NCBI RefSeq assembly: GCF_017875645.1
Contig: NZ_JAGGMR010000001.1
Coordinates: forward strand, 4,216,001-4,280,000
DNA: 64,000 nt
Source of the DNA: Nocardia goodfellowii
GTDB taxonomy: Bacteria > Actinomycetota > Actinomycetes > Mycobacteriales > Mycobacteriaceae
Reading direction: 5' to 3'
Shown here: positions 36,218-45,681 of the stretch, piece after piece
Layout: every line of letters starts with the position of its first letter
Numbering within the stretch: the first letter of the stretch is position 1
Translations under genes and position numbers: made by a program
The notes under the pieces: model-generated
The model's database searches: none
Told to the model about the DNA's origin: nothing
What the model saw: the letters and a program-made list of their open reading frames with translations, nothing else

Positions 36218-36475
36218 ATGGGCCAGTTCAGCATCTGGCATTGGCTGATCGTCGCAGCGGTTTTCGTGCTGTTCTTCGGCGCGAAGCGTATGCCGGACGC
36301 GGCCCGCGGCCTGGGTCGTTCGCTGCGCATCTTCAAGAGCGAGGTCAGTCAGATGCAGAACGAGGGCAGCTCCTCGGCTCCCGCCGCGCAGCCCGCTCCG
36401 CAGCAGCTGCCGTCGCCGCAGCCGGCGCATCCGGTCGCGCAGCCGCAGGCACAGCCCGAGTCGAAGTCGCTGTAA
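36218..36475 (+). CDS. tatA: TatA, twin-arginine translocase subunit
   Basis: An 85-aa protein with one N-terminal TM segment ([17 protein letters not shown]), the [14 protein letters not shown] hinge and amphipathic helix, and a Pro/Gln-rich tail. It multimerises to form the Tat pore for folded proteins. A strong RBS, GGGAGGTACACC, precedes ATG 36218. It sits upstream of tatC as in mycobacteria. Confidence 0.96.
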   Translation: MGQFSIWHWLIVAAVFVLFFGAKRMPDAARGLGRSLRIFKSEVSQMQNEGSSSAPAAQPAPQQLPSPQPAHPVAQPQAQPESKSL

Positions 36476-36491
36476 GAGCCGGAGGCTCCAC

Positions 36492-36514
36492 CCGGGTGAG
36501 TTTCGCTCACCCGG
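36492..36514 (+). terminator. hairpin between tatA and tatC
   Basis: CCGGGTGAG (36492-36500) and CTCACCCGG (36506-36514) form a 9-bp stem with a TTTCG loop, followed by TTCC. It probably causes partial termination, lowering tatC relative to tatA. Confidence 0.55.
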
Positions 36515-36554
36515 TTCCGTGCTGTTCAGCTGACGCGAGGGACCGACCACACCT

Positions 36555-37499
36555 ATGCGAATCCCGTTCGATCCCCGGCGCAGCAAGCGCCGGACCAATC
36601 CCGACGGCACCATGTCGTTGGTCGAACATCTCCAGGAACTGCGCACCCGGCTGCTGATTTCCCTAGCGGCCATGATGCTCACCACGATCCTCGGGTTTCT
36701 CTGGTACGCGCACTCGTTCCTCGGTGTGGAGAGCCTCGGCGAGATCCTGCGCGGCCCCTACTGCGCCCTGCCCGCCAGCGCGCGGGCGACGCTGACCCCC
36801 GACGGCGCCTGCCGCCTGCTCGCGACCGCGCCGTTCGAGCAGTTCATGCTCCGGTTGAAGGTCGGTTTCACCGCCGGTGTGGTCATGGCGGCGCCGATCT
36901 GGCTGTACCAGCTGTGGGCGTTCATCACCCCGGGCCTGTACGCCAAGGAACGCAAGTACGCGGTCGGTTTCGTCACCTGTGGCACCGTGCTCTTCGCCAC
37001 CGGTGCGGTGCTCGCGTATGTCGTTGTGGCTCATGCCTTGGACTTCCTGCTCACCATCGGCGACAACGTCCAGATCACCGCGTTGAGCGGTTCCGAGTAC
37101 TTCAGCTTCATCATTCAGTTGCTGATTATTTTCGGGGTCAGCTTCGAGACGCCGTTGATCGTCATCGGGCTCAACCTGATCGGCGTGCTGCCCTACGAGC
37201 GCCTCAAGGCGTGGCGGCGCGGCATCGTCTTCGGGCTGTTCGTGTTCGCGGCGATCGTGACACCGCAGGATCCGTTCTCGATGCTGGCGCTGGCGCTGGC
37301 GCTGACCGTGCTGTTCGAGGTCGCGGTGCAGTTCGCCCGGATCAACGATCGTCGGCGCGCCCGCAAGGCCGAACAGGCGCTCGCGGACGACGAGTCGTCC
37401 TCGATCGCGGAGCCGGAGCCGGTCACGCCCGCGGAGCCGATCACCGAACCCGCCGGAAAATCCACGCGACCGGTGTCGGACTACTCCGATACGCTCTGA
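36555..37499 (+). CDS. tatC: TatC, twin-arginine translocase receptor
   Basis: A 314-aa protein with six TM helices. N-terminal [20 protein letters not shown] contains the signal-binding Glu, and [20 protein letters not shown] is the conserved periplasmic/TM region. The charged, Glu/Pro-rich C-terminal tail is longer than average. Role: receptor for RR signal peptides in the cytoplasmic membrane. Confidence 0.96.
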   Translation: MRIPFDPRRSKRRTNPDGTMSLVEHLQELRTRLLISLAAMMLTTILGFLWYAHSFLGVESLGEILRGPYCALPASARATLTPDGACRLLATAPFEQFMLRLKVGFTAGVVMAAPIWLYQLWAFITPGLYAKERKYAVGFVTCGTVLFATGAVLAYVVVAHALDFLLTIGDNVQITALSGSEYFSFIIQLLIIFGVSFETPLIVIGLNLIGVLPYERLKAWRRGIVFGLFVFAAIVTPQDPFSMLALALALTVLFEVAVQFARINDRRRARKAEQALADDESSSIAEPEPVTPAEPITEPAGKSTRPVSDYSDTL

Positions 37500-37502
37500 A
37501 AT

Positions 37503-40241
37503 GTGACAGATCATGCGGGGCTGGACGCCGGTGCGGCCGGTGCGGCGGGGAAGCCGAGCTCGTCGAGCGAGCTGGCGAAGTTCTCCGCCGAGCTGAGCTT
37601 CTCCCTCGATCCTTTTCAGCGCGACGCCTGCGTCGCCCTCGAGGCCGGGCACGGCGTGCTCGTGTGCGCGCCGACCGGTGCCGGTAAGACCGTGGTCGGC
37701 GAATTCGCCGTGCACCTGGCGCTGGCCTCCGGCGGAAAATGCTTCTACACCACGCCGATCAAGGCGCTGTCCAACCAGAAGTTCGCCGACCTCACCGAAC
37801 GCTACGGGCGCGACAGCGTCGGTTTGCTCACCGGTGACCAGTCGCTGAACCCGGACGCGCCGGTGGTCGTGATGACCACCGAGGTGCTGCGCAACATGCT
37901 CTACGCGTCCTCCGACGCGCTGCGCGGGCTGTCGTATGTGGTGATGGACGAGGTGCACTACCTGGCCGACCGGTTCCGCGGCGCGGTGTGGGAGGAAGTC
38001 ATCCTGCACCTGTCGCCGGACGTGCGGTTGGTCAGCCTGTCCGCGACTGTCAGCAATGCCGAGGAGTTCGGCGCCTGGATGGAGACCGTGCGCGGCAACA
38101 CCTCCGTCGTGGTGGACGAGACCAGGCCGGTGCCGCTGTGGCAGCACGTGATGGTCGGCCGGCGCATGTTCGACCTGTTCGACTCCAGCTCCAGTGAACA
38201 GAAGGTCCTCGTCGACGAGGACCTGGTCCGCTATATCCGGCAGCGGGAGTCCGCGGATCGGATGAACGGCTGGGCGCCGCGGCACCGCGGTGGCGGCCCG
38301 CGCCGCGATTTCCGTCCGCTGCCGCGCCCGGAGGTGCTGGCCAAACTCGACGACGAAGGCCTGCTGCCCGCGATCACGTTCATCTTCAGCCGCGCGGGCT
38401 GCGATGGAGCGCTGGCCCAGTGCTTGCGTTCGCGTCTGGACCTGAGCCGGCCCGAGGAGTCCGACGAGATCGACGCGATCATCGAGAAGCACACCGGCGA
38501 TCTGCCCAAGGGCGATCTGGAGGTGCTCGGCTACTGGGAGTGGCGCGAGGCGCTGCATCGCGGCTTGGCGGCGCATCACGCCGGCATGCTGCCCGCGTTC
38601 CGGCACACCGTCGAGGAACTGTTCGTGCGCGGACTCGTCCGGGCCGTATTCGCCACGGAGACATTGGCTCTGGGCATCAACATGCCCGCCCGCACAGTGG
38701 TGCTGGAACGTCTGGTGAAGTACAACGGCGAATCGCACGCCGAATTGACTCCCGGCGAATACACCCAGCTCACCGGGCGCGCCGGGCGCCGCGGCATCGA
38801 TATCGAAGGTCATGCGGTGGTGCTGTGGCAGCCCGAGGTCGACACCAGCACCGTCGCCGGTCTCGCCTCCACCCGCACCTACCCGCTGCGCAGCTCGTTC
38901 AAGCCGGGCTACAACATGTCGATCAACCTGATCGACCGGATGGGCGCCGACGAAGCACGCGCGCTGCTGGAACGCTCCTTCGCCCAGTTCCAGGCCGACC
39001 GTTCCGTGGTCGGGCTGGTGCGCGGCATCGAGCGCAACGAGGCGCAACTGCGCAAGCTGCGCGGTCAGCTCGGCGGCGAGGAAGGCGGCTTCCTGGAATA
39101 CATCTCGCTGCGCGAACGGATCAAGCAGCGGGAACGGTCGCTGGAGCAGCAGAAGCGGTCCGATCGGCGCGGCGCGTCGGTGAACGCGCTGGTGCGGCTG
39201 CGGCGCGGCGATGTGGTCGCGATACCGTCCGGGCGCCGGCAGGGGCTCGCGGTCATCCTGGAACCCGATGCGACGCCCGGTGATCCGCGTCCGCTGGTGC
39301 TCACCGAAGATCATTGGGCGGGCCGGGTCTCGGTCGCCGATTTCCCCGTCCCCGCCGAAGCGCTGGGGCATATGCGGTTGCCGCGCCGCGTCGACCACCG
39401 CACCGCGCGCACGCGCCGCGATCTGGCCTCCGCGCTGCGCAGCACCGGTATCGAGGCGGCCGGCCGGAAACGGCGCGACAAGCGCGCGGTCGCGGCGGAA
39501 GACCGCGAACTGGACACCCTGCGCCGTTCACTGCGCTCGCACCCGGCACACGCGCGGCCCGACCGCGAGCAGATGAGCCGCATCGGCGAGCGCTACAACC
39601 GGGTGCTGCGGGAGACCGAGTCCATGCGCCAGAAGGTCGCCGCCACAACGAATTCGCTGGCGCGCACCTTCGACCGGATCCTCGGACTGCTGGAGGAACG
39701 CGGCTTCGTGCACGAGGGCGAGGTCACCGAGGACGGTCGCCGCTTGGCCCGCATCTACGCCGAAGCCGACCTGCTGGTCGCCGAATGCCTGCGCGACGGG
39801 CTGTGGCGCGGCCTGGGCCCGGCCGAACTCGCGGCCGTGGTGTCTGCCCTGGTATACGAATCCCGTTCGGAGGGCGGCTATCTCGGCGTCTCCGGGCCCA
39901 CCGAACCGATCCGGCGGGCCGTCGGCGCGACGGTCGCGGTGTGGAGTCAGCTGCGGACCGACGAGTCCCGGCACAAGCTGCCGCCCACCCGCGAACCCGA
40001 CCTCGGTTTCGTCACCGGCGTCTACAAGTGGGCGCGCGGCGATGGATTGGCCGAATCGCTGCTGGCCAGCGGCGACCAGGGCAGTCCGCTCTCGGCCGGT
40101 GATTTCGTGCGCTGGTGCCGGCAGGTCATCGACCTGCTCGACCAGATCCACAACACCGCCGACGATGTGGAGGTGGCCGGTACGGCGGCGAAAGCGGTGC
40201 GTGCGATCCGGCGCGGCGTGGTCGCGGTGGACGCGGCCTGA
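37503..40241 (+). CDS. helY: HelY-like DEAD/DEAH-box (Ski2/Mtr4-type) helicase
   Basis: A 912-aa SF2 RNA helicase. Walker A APTGAGKT, motif II MDEVHYL, motif III LSATVSN, motif VI QLTGRAGRRG, then a DSHCT-type C-terminal helical domain. The start is GTG 37503, three bases after tatC. The same tatA-tatC-helY order is found in M. tuberculosis (Rv2094c-Rv2092c). Probable role in RNA turnover. Confidence 0.93.
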   Translation: MTDHAGLDAGAAGAAGKPSSSSELAKFSAELSFSLDPFQRDACVALEAGHGVLVCAPTGAGKTVVGEFAVHLALASGGKCFYTTPIKALSNQKFADLTERYGRDSVGLLTGDQSLNPDAPVVVMTTEVLRNMLYASSDALRGLSYVVMDEVHYLADRFRGAVWEEVILHLSPDVRLVSLSATVSNAEEFGAWMETVRGNTSVVVDETRPVPLWQHVMVGRRMFDLFDSSSSEQKVLVDEDLVRYIRQRESADRMNGWAPRHRGGGPRRDFRPLPRPEVLAKLDDEGLLPAITFIFSRAGCDGALAQCLRSRLDLSRPEESDEIDAIIEKHTGDLPKGDLEVLGYWEWREALHRGLAAHHAGMLPAFRHTVEELFVRGLVRAVFATETLALGINMPARTVVLERLVKYNGESHAELTPGEYTQLTGRAGRRGIDIEGHAVVLWQPEVDTSTVAGLASTRTYPLRSSFKPGYNMSINLIDRMGADEARALLERSFAQFQADRSVVGLVRGIERNEAQLRKLRGQLGGEEGGFLEYISLRERIKQRERSLEQQKRSDRRGASVNALVRLRRGDVVAIPSGRRQGLAVILEPDATPGDPRPLVLTEDHWAGRVSVADFPVPAEALGHMRLPRRVDHRTARTRRDLASALRSTGIEAAGRKRRDKRAVAAEDRELDTLRRSLRSHPAHARPDREQMSRIGERYNRVLRETESMRQKVAATTNSLARTFDRILGLLEERGFVHEGEVTEDGRRLARIYAEADLLVAECLRDGLWRGLGPAELAAVVSALVYESRSEGGYLGVSGPTEPIRRAVGATVAVWSQLRTDESRHKLPPTREPDLGFVTGVYKWARGDGLAESLLASGDQGSPLSAGDFVRWCRQVIDLLDQIHNTADDVEVAGTAAKAVRAIRRGVVAVDAA

Positions 40242-40389
40242 CGAGGCTGAGGTGGTATGCGCGCGGCGTCGGACACGGCGGATTCGATTGTGATTTGATT
40301 TCTTTCGCGTACCGACCGTGGAGTAGTCGCATGGCGACGAGTCTCGCGCGGGGGGCTACCGTATGTATAACGATGCGAGTGGAGGCAAG

Positions 40390-41103
40390 ATGAGCGGCCC
40401 GTACGGACCGAACGATCCCGGGGAGGGACGCAACGATCCCACCCAGCACTGGGGCGCGGACCAGACTCCCGGCCCAGCCGGCCCGACCCAGCAGTGGGCC
40501 GGCCAGCAGCCCGGTCAGGCGCAGCCGACCCAGCACTGGGGTGATCAGACACCGCCTCCGCAGCAACAGCAGTGGGGCCAGACCCCTGGTCAGTCCCAGC
40601 CGCAGTGGGGCCAGCAGACCGGTGGCCAGCAGTGGCAGCCGGCCGCGGGCCAGCCGCAACCGCAGTGGGGGCAACAGCCGCAACAGGATTGGGGTCAGCA
40701 GACCGGTGGCCAGCCGCAGTGGGGTCAGCAGCCGCAGGGCCAGTGGGGCCAGCCCGGCCAGCCGATACCACCGCAGCAGACCCCGGCGAAGAAGAGCAAG
40801 AAGGGCCTGATCGTCGTCCTGTCGATCGTGGGCGTGGTGGTGATCGGCGTGATCGTCGCCGGTGTCCTGCTGCTCACCGCCAAGGACAAGCTGGACCAGT
40901 CCGCTGTCCAGGACGGCGTCAAGAAGGTGCTCACCGACTCCTACGGCATCTCCGACGTCACCGAGGTCTCCTGCCCGTCCGGTCAAGAGGTGGAGGTCGA
41001 CGCGACTTTCGAGTGCACCCTGAAGGTCAGCGGCGAGCAGAAGAAGGTCAACGTCAAGATCACCAAGGATGACGGAACCTACGAGGTCGGCCGCCCGAGC
41101 TAG
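40390..41103 (+). CDS. DUF4333 membrane protein with Gln/Trp repeats
   Basis: A 237-aa protein. Residues ~1-135 are low complexity with repeated PQWGQQ/TQHWG units. A single TM follows (GLIVVLSIVGVVVIGVIVAG), then an extracytoplasmic DUF4333-like domain with two Cys (TEVSCPSGQEVEVDATFECT), likely one disulfide. ATG 40390 is chosen for GGAGG just upstream; ATG 40363 is possible. It matches the position of Rv2091c next to helY. Role unknown; probably envelope-associated. Confidence 0.8.
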   Translation: MSGPYGPNDPGEGRNDPTQHWGADQTPGPAGPTQQWAGQQPGQAQPTQHWGDQTPPPQQQQWGQTPGQSQPQWGQQTGGQQWQPAAGQPQPQWGQQPQQDWGQQTGGQPQWGQQPQGQWGQPGQPIPPQQTPAKKSKKGLIVVLSIVGVVVIGVIVAGVLLLTAKDKLDQSAVQDGVKKVLTDSYGISDVTEVSCPSGQEVEVDATFECTLKVSGEQKKVNVKITKDDGTYEVGRPS

Positions 41104-41115
41104 GCGTTATCCCAC

Positions 41116-41149
41116 CGAGGCAGCCCGCGCTTCGGCGCGGGCGTCCTCG
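41116..41149. terminator. UUCG-loop hairpin between convergent genes
   Basis: GCCCGCGC-TTCG-GCGCGGGC (41123-41142) with an outer CGAGG/CCTCG pairing gives a long stable stem between the DUF4333 and exonuclease genes. No T-run, but position suits bidirectional termination. Confidence 0.6.
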
Positions 41150-41162
41150 CTGCGCAAAAGAA

Positions 41163-42119
41163 TCAGCGGGAAGTGAGTGCGGTGATCAGGCGGGTGACCG
41201 GACTCTCCGCGTTGTAGGCGGTAGCCAGCTTCCGCAAGCACTCCAGGTCGGCAGGGGCGGCGGGGAGCAGGTCGGGACGGGAGAGTTCGACATCGGCGTC
41301 GCGCACCACGCGCACCACCGGGGCCGCCGCTGTCAGATAATCGTGTGCCGCACGGAGTTTGGCGCGCATGCCCGCCGCGAGGTCGGCTGCCGGGTCGTCG
41401 ACGGCGGCGACCAGGGCCTCCAGCGAACCGAAACGGTTGATCAGGGTGGCGGCGGATTTGTCGCCGATGCCGGCGACACCGGGCAGACCGTCCGAGGCGT
41501 CGCCACGCAAAGTCGCCATATCGGCGTAGGCCGGGCCCGCGTTCTCCAGCGGCACACCGTATTTCGCGGACACCTCGGCGGGGCCGAAGAGTTCGGCCTT
41601 GGCCAGGCCCCGGCCCGCGTACAGCACCCGGACCGGCGGGGCGGGATCGTCACGGACCAGCTGCAGCAGATCGCGGTCGCCGCTGACGACGACCACCGGG
41701 TCGGTACGTTCCCGGGTGGCGAGGGTGCCGAGCACGTCGTCGGCCTCCAGGCCCGTCGCGCCGCCGGTCGCGATGCCCGCTGCCGCCAGCACCTCGAGGA
41801 TCATCTCGACCTGCGGTGTCAGCAGGTCCGGTACCTCCTCGGCGCCCACCGCGGCGACACCGGAGGTATCCAAGCGGTGGGTCTTGTAGGACGGCACCAG
41901 ATCGACCCGGAACTGCGGGCGCCAATCCAGATCCAGGCACACCACCAGCCGGCTGGGGGAGTGCTTGGTGATGAGCGAGGCGACCATATCGGTGAAGCCG
42001 CGCAGCGCGTTCACCGGACGACCGTCCGGGGCGGTGATCTTGTCCGGGATCGCGTAGAAGGCACGGAACCACAGACTGGCGCCATCGAGCAGCAACAGAG
42101 GCCCACCGGTAGAAGTCAC
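41163..42119 (-). CDS. 5'-3' exonuclease, FEN/PolA-type
   Basis: A 318-aa nuclease of the DNA polymerase I 5'-nuclease family: [47 protein letters not shown] and [13 protein letters not shown] carry the metal-binding acidic residues; [20 protein letters not shown] is the H3TH DNA-binding motif. GTG 42119 is preferred; a TTG at 42149 would add ten residues. Syntenic with Rv2090. Probable role in flap or primer removal. Confidence 0.88.
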   Translation of the reverse strand: MTSTGGPLLLLDGASLWFRAFYAIPDKITAPDGRPVNALRGFTDMVASLITKHSPSRLVVCLDLDWRPQFRVDLVPSYKTHRLDTSGVAAVGAEEVPDLLTPQVEMILEVLAAAGIATGGATGLEADDVLGTLATRERTDPVVVVSGDRDLLQLVRDDPAPPVRVLYAGRGLAKAELFGPAEVSAKYGVPLENAGPAYADMATLRGDASDGLPGVAGIGDKSAATLINRFGSLEALVAAVDDPAADLAAGMRAKLRAAHDYLTAAAPVVRVVRDADVELSRPDLLPAAPADLECLRKLATAYNAESPVTRLITALTSR

Positions 42120-42176
42120 GGCGCTGAGGCTACTCGCCCGGTCCGACAAGCTCAGCGGCCCATGGCGCGACCGGCA

Positions 42177-42428
42177 TCAGCCCCAGAGATCCCGCAATTC
42201 CTTGCGGAGGATGTCGACCTGGACGGTCAGCGCGCCGAGCAATTCCTCGCGATTGAGACGGTTGGTGGTGCGGAACGCCCAACTGGCGTTGCCCTGTGCG
42301 TCGATGAGTTTGACGAGGACGAAGGCTTCGATCGCTGTGTCGCCCGGCTCCAGCGGGTGGATTTCCAGACCCCGCAGGACATCGTGGATCGGAACCCGCG
42401 GCCCGCTCGCCCCTGAGTGTCTTTCCAT
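42177..42428 (-). CDS. small conserved hypothetical protein
   Basis: An 83-aa protein (MERHSGASGPRVPIHDVLRG, then IEAFVLVKLIDAQGNASWAF, then REELLGALTVQVDILRKELR). I do not recognise a named family. One beta-strand-rich half and one C-terminal helix are likely. It is on the same strand and just upstream of the exonuclease. Confidence 0.6.
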   Translation of the reverse strand: MERHSGASGPRVPIHDVLRGLEIHPLEPGDTAIEAFVLVKLIDAQGNASWAFRTTNRLNREELLGALTVQVDILRKELRDLWG

Positions 42429-42548
42429 GCTCCCATGGAAACATCCCCGGCCGATCGGGACGAGAGCCGGGAGGTAGCGAGTGCGCCTCGATGCGGTACG
42501 GGTTCGCGCTGTGGTGAGCGTTGCGGGCGGCGAGTAACGTCGAAGGCT

Positions 42549-43676
42549 ATGAGTTCGCAGACGAAGGCCAGGTTCGCGGCGGATGTGTACCGGGACCGGT
42601 TGGAACGGGCAGTGGAACTGATGCGGGCGGCGTCCCTGGACGCCCTGCTCATCACACCGGGGCCGGATTTACGGTATTTGATCGGGTCGGATGCCGAATC
42701 CTTCGAACGGCTGACCTGCCTGATCATCACTTCCGACAAGGCGACCCCCGCGGTGGTGATCCCGAAATTGGAGCTCGCGTCGCTGTCCGGTTCCGCCGCA
42801 GGTGAACTCGGCCTGCGCGTGCTGGACTGGGTGGACGGCGTCGACCCCTACGAGCTGGTGCGTTCGACCCTGCATGCCGGGTCCCGGATCGCGGTAGCCG
42901 ACGCTATGCCCGCGCTGCATCTGATTCCCCTGGCCCAGTCCACCAGCGGGTTGCCGGTCTCGGCGACCCCGGTGCTGCGCGAGCTGCGCATGATCAAGGA
43001 CGAGGCCGAGATCGACGCGCTGCGCCGGGCCGGCGCCGCTATCGACCGGGTGCACGCCCGGATGGGTGAGTTCCTGGTCGCCGGACGGACCGAAGCCGAG
43101 GTGGGCGCGGACATCGCGGCGGCCATCGTCGAGGAGGGCCACAGCGAAGCGGCGTTCGTCATCGTCGGGAGCGGCCCGCACGGCGCCGACCCGCATCATG
43201 GCGTCTCCGATCGGCGCATCGAACGCGGCGATATCGTGGTCGTCGATATCGGCGGCCCGGTCGACCCCGGCTACTACTCCGATTCCACCCGCACCTACAG
43301 CATGGGTGAACCGAGTGCGGACGTCGCCGCGAAGTTCGCGGCCCTGGAACGCGCCCAGGCCGCCGCGGTGGCGGCGGTCCGTCCCGGTGTCACCGCCGAA
43401 GCGGTCGACGCCGCCGCCCGGAATGTCTTGGTGGAAGCCGGATCCGGGGATGCCTTCGTGCACCGCACCGGCCACGGCATCGGCCTGTCCGTGCACGAGG
43501 AGCCCTACATCGTCGCCGGGAACGACCTGCCGCTCCAGGAGGGCATGGCGTTCAGCATCGAACCCGGCATCTACTTCCGTGGCGCGTGGGGCGCCCGCAT
43601 CGAGGACATCGTCGTGGTCACCGCGGACGGCTGCGAGTCGATGAACAACCGCCCGCACGGCCTGACCGTTCTCTGA
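42549..43676 (+). CDS. pepE: PepE-like aminopeptidase P / Xaa-Pro dipeptidase (M24)
   Basis: A 375-aa M24 metallopeptidase. Metal ligands are visible: VVVDIGG (Asp), YYSDSTRTYS (Asp), HRTGHGIGLSVHE (His), SIEPGIY (Glu) and ARIEDIV (Glu). The N-terminal creatinase-like domain (residues ~1-130) is intact. Start ATG 42549. Syntenic with M. tuberculosis pepE (Rv2089c) next to the exonuclease. Confidence 0.9.
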   Translation: MSSQTKARFAADVYRDRLERAVELMRAASLDALLITPGPDLRYLIGSDAESFERLTCLIITSDKATPAVVIPKLELASLSGSAAGELGLRVLDWVDGVDPYELVRSTLHAGSRIAVADAMPALHLIPLAQSTSGLPVSATPVLRELRMIKDEAEIDALRRAGAAIDRVHARMGEFLVAGRTEAEVGADIAAAIVEEGHSEAAFVIVGSGPHGADPHHGVSDRRIERGDIVVVDIGGPVDPGYYSDSTRTYSMGEPSADVAAKFAALERAQAAAVAAVRPGVTAEAVDAAARNVLVEAGSGDAFVHRTGHGIGLSVHEEPYIVAGNDLPLQEGMAFSIEPGIYFRGAWGARIEDIVVVTADGCESMNNRPHGLTVL

Positions 43677-43696
43677 GCCGTACCGCGGTCCGCGCG

Positions 43697-44272
43697 CTAA
43701 CTCGCTAATTCGTCGAGGAAGCCGAGCGCCAATTGCCACGTCCGCTCGGCCGCCTCGGCGTCCCAATCCGGTAACCCCGGGTCGGTGTAGAGATGTCCCG
43801 CGCCGCGGTAGCGGTAGACCTCTACATCGGCCCCGGCGCGCTGCATATCCAGATACCAGCTGTTCAGCCAGTCATCGGTTTCGTACAGATCCGGCTCGGC
43901 CACGTGCAACTGCGCCGGCAGTCCGTCCACCGAAATGTCTTCGGGCACATCCGAAGTCCCGTGCAACAGCAGCAGCCCGCGCGCTTTCACATCGGCCAGC
44001 CCGATGCTCCCCGCGAAGAACGCCCCCAACGAGAACCCGGCATACACCAGCCCCTTCTCCGAATGCGGCGCCGCCGCGACCACCGCTCGCCGCAGCAACT
44101 CGTCCTGCCCGATCTCGTCCCGGATCACCACCCCCTCCTCCACGCTCTCGGCGGTGCGCCCGTCATACAGATCCGGCACGTACACCGCATGACCGGCGGC
44201 CCGCATCCGCTCAGCGGCCTCGTGCACGGCGGGCCGCAGCCCGCACGCGGAGTGGAACAGCATGATCTCCAT
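43697..44272 (-). CDS. dienelactone hydrolase-family protein
   Basis: A 191-aa alpha/beta hydrolase: MEIMLFHSACGLRPAVHEAA, YVPDLYDGRTAESVE and the nucleophile elbow YAGFSLGAFFAGS (Ser where classical DLH has Cys), with the late His in YRGAGHLYTD and an Asp before it. Substrate unknown. Convergent with pepE. Confidence 0.85.
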   Translation of the reverse strand: MEIMLFHSACGLRPAVHEAAERMRAAGHAVYVPDLYDGRTAESVEEGVVIRDEIGQDELLRRAVVAAAPHSEKGLVYAGFSLGAFFAGSIGLADVKARGLLLLHGTSDVPEDISVDGLPAQLHVAEPDLYETDDWLNSWYLDMQRAGADVEVYRYRGAGHLYTDPGLPDWDAEAAERTWQLALGFLDELAS

Positions 44273-44359
44273 GGTGCTTCATCGTGCCAGCGGTCCGGGT
44301 GTAGGTCGCCGCTCGGGCTGGCTACCGCAGTGTGCTGGCCGGTGAGAAGGCGAGCGGTT

Positions 44360-45598
44360 CTAACGCGCGGAAGGATACTCGGGCGCCGGTCCGATGCGGG
44401 CGTCACCGAGTGCACGATGGAGATAGTCGAGCACCTTGGCGTTGTCGGCGATGAGCCGATCCAACGATCCCGCGCGGGACCATTCGGCGATCCGTTCGAT
44501 GCCATAGAACTGTGCGCCGGGCGGATCGAGCAGTCCGTTTTCGGTCCTCATGTACGCGGTATCCAGGAGCGGATTCGCCGCGCCGTTCAACAGCACCCAG
44601 GACCGCAGCCGCAGGTGCTCGCGGATCTGCTCGTTCAGGTGCGCCAGTTTGCGCGGTCGCCGATCGTCGACCGCGTCGCCTGGGCGCACCGGCAATACGA
44701 TCCCGGTTTCCACCTCGCCCGCGTTCGGGGCGGTGACCCCGGTGAGCGCCGCGACGGTCGGCGCGATGTCGGTCGCCTCCGCGTAGGGCAGCACCCGACC
44801 GGCGGCGATTCCGGGACCGGCGAAAATCACTGGTGCGAGGGCGGATTCCTCGCTCTGCACCGGGTGCCAGCCCGTGCTCGCCTGTCCGTCCGACAGCAAT
44901 ACGACGATGGTGTCGTCCAGCCGGTTTTCGCGTTCGAGCCAGTCGAGGAACTCGCCCAGTAGTCGATCGGCGGAACGGAGCGCGTCGATATACGGCGAAC
45001 CGGCGGCCCAGATATCGCGCGCCCACGGCTCACCGCCGCGGGTATCCGCCACCCGTTGCGACGCGGAACCAGTGTCCTGCAACACGATTCGAATCATGTC
45101 CAGATCCGGATGCGCGCTGAGCTGTGCCATCGCGTCCCGCACCACATCGGTGTCGGTGTCCTCGCGCCGCAGCCGGGTGTATTCGTAACCCTCGTTGAGC
45201 GACCGGTAGGCGGTGCTGTTCGCGATATGCGCCTGATAGCCGGGGAACTGCTCTTGCAGGTACTCCTCCCGCGCCGACGGTTCGAGGAAGACGGTTCCGG
45301 CGTAGGTGACCGGGTTCGGAAACGAGGTCGTGCTCAACTCCGCGAATCCGTTCGTTGTCGGATGCCAGGGAATCGGAAGTTGCAGCCTCGGCACACTGGT
45401 GCCCCGGGCTGCCAGCCGCTGCACGTTCGTCAACCCGAGCCGCTGTGGCGCATCCACGTGCAACCCATCGATATGGAAGAACACCACCCGCCGCGACGGC
45501 TCACCGTCGGGCTCGGACGAACAACTCGTGCCAACCACCGCCGCCAACGACACGACAACCAGAGCGACCGCCCTGCGTATTGATCCATAACCGCGCAT
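44360..45598 (-). CDS. lipoprotein of the alkaline-phosphatase/sulfatase superfamily
   Basis: A 412-aa exported protein. A lipobox VGTSC follows a short signal segment (residues 9-26), so it should be lipidated and anchored outside. Superfamily motifs: RRVVFFHIDGLHVDAP, PIPWHPTTNGFAELSTTSFP and VLLSDGQASTGWH in place of the usual metal-binding DHG. The weakened second metal site means activity is uncertain. It may be a phosphodiesterase or a sensor-like homologue. Divergent from LysR. Confidence 0.7.
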   Translation of the reverse strand: MRGYGSIRRAVALVVVSLAAVVGTSCSSEPDGEPSRRVVFFHIDGLHVDAPQRLGLTNVQRLAARGTSVPRLQLPIPWHPTTNGFAELSTTSFPNPVTYAGTVFLEPSAREEYLQEQFPGYQAHIANSTAYRSLNEGYEYTRLRREDTDTDVVRDAMAQLSAHPDLDMIRIVLQDTGSASQRVADTRGGEPWARDIWAAGSPYIDALRSADRLLGEFLDWLERENRLDDTIVVLLSDGQASTGWHPVQSEESALAPVIFAGPGIAAGRVLPYAEATDIAPTVAALTGVTAPNAGEVETGIVLPVRPGDAVDDRRPRKLAHLNEQIREHLRLRSWVLLNGAANPLLDTAYMRTENGLLDPPGAQFYGIERIAEWSRAGSLDRLIADNAKVLDYLHRALGDARIGPAPEYPSAR

Positions 45599-45681
45599 GG
45601 TTACGAGCTAACCGCAGTCATCCAGTGGAAATCGGACGAGATTCGACAGGATTGAGATGTATCCGATGGATAATCGGGTGC

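Noticed and set aside
36663..39398. 911-codon open frame on the minus strand opposite tatC and helY
   Set aside because: It is antisense to two well-supported genes. The His/Arg/Gln/Gly-rich product without domains is typical of mirror frames in high-GC DNA.
40500..40760. CRISPR-like repeats
   Set aside because: The repeats are in-frame coding repeats (PQWGQQ) without unique spacers.
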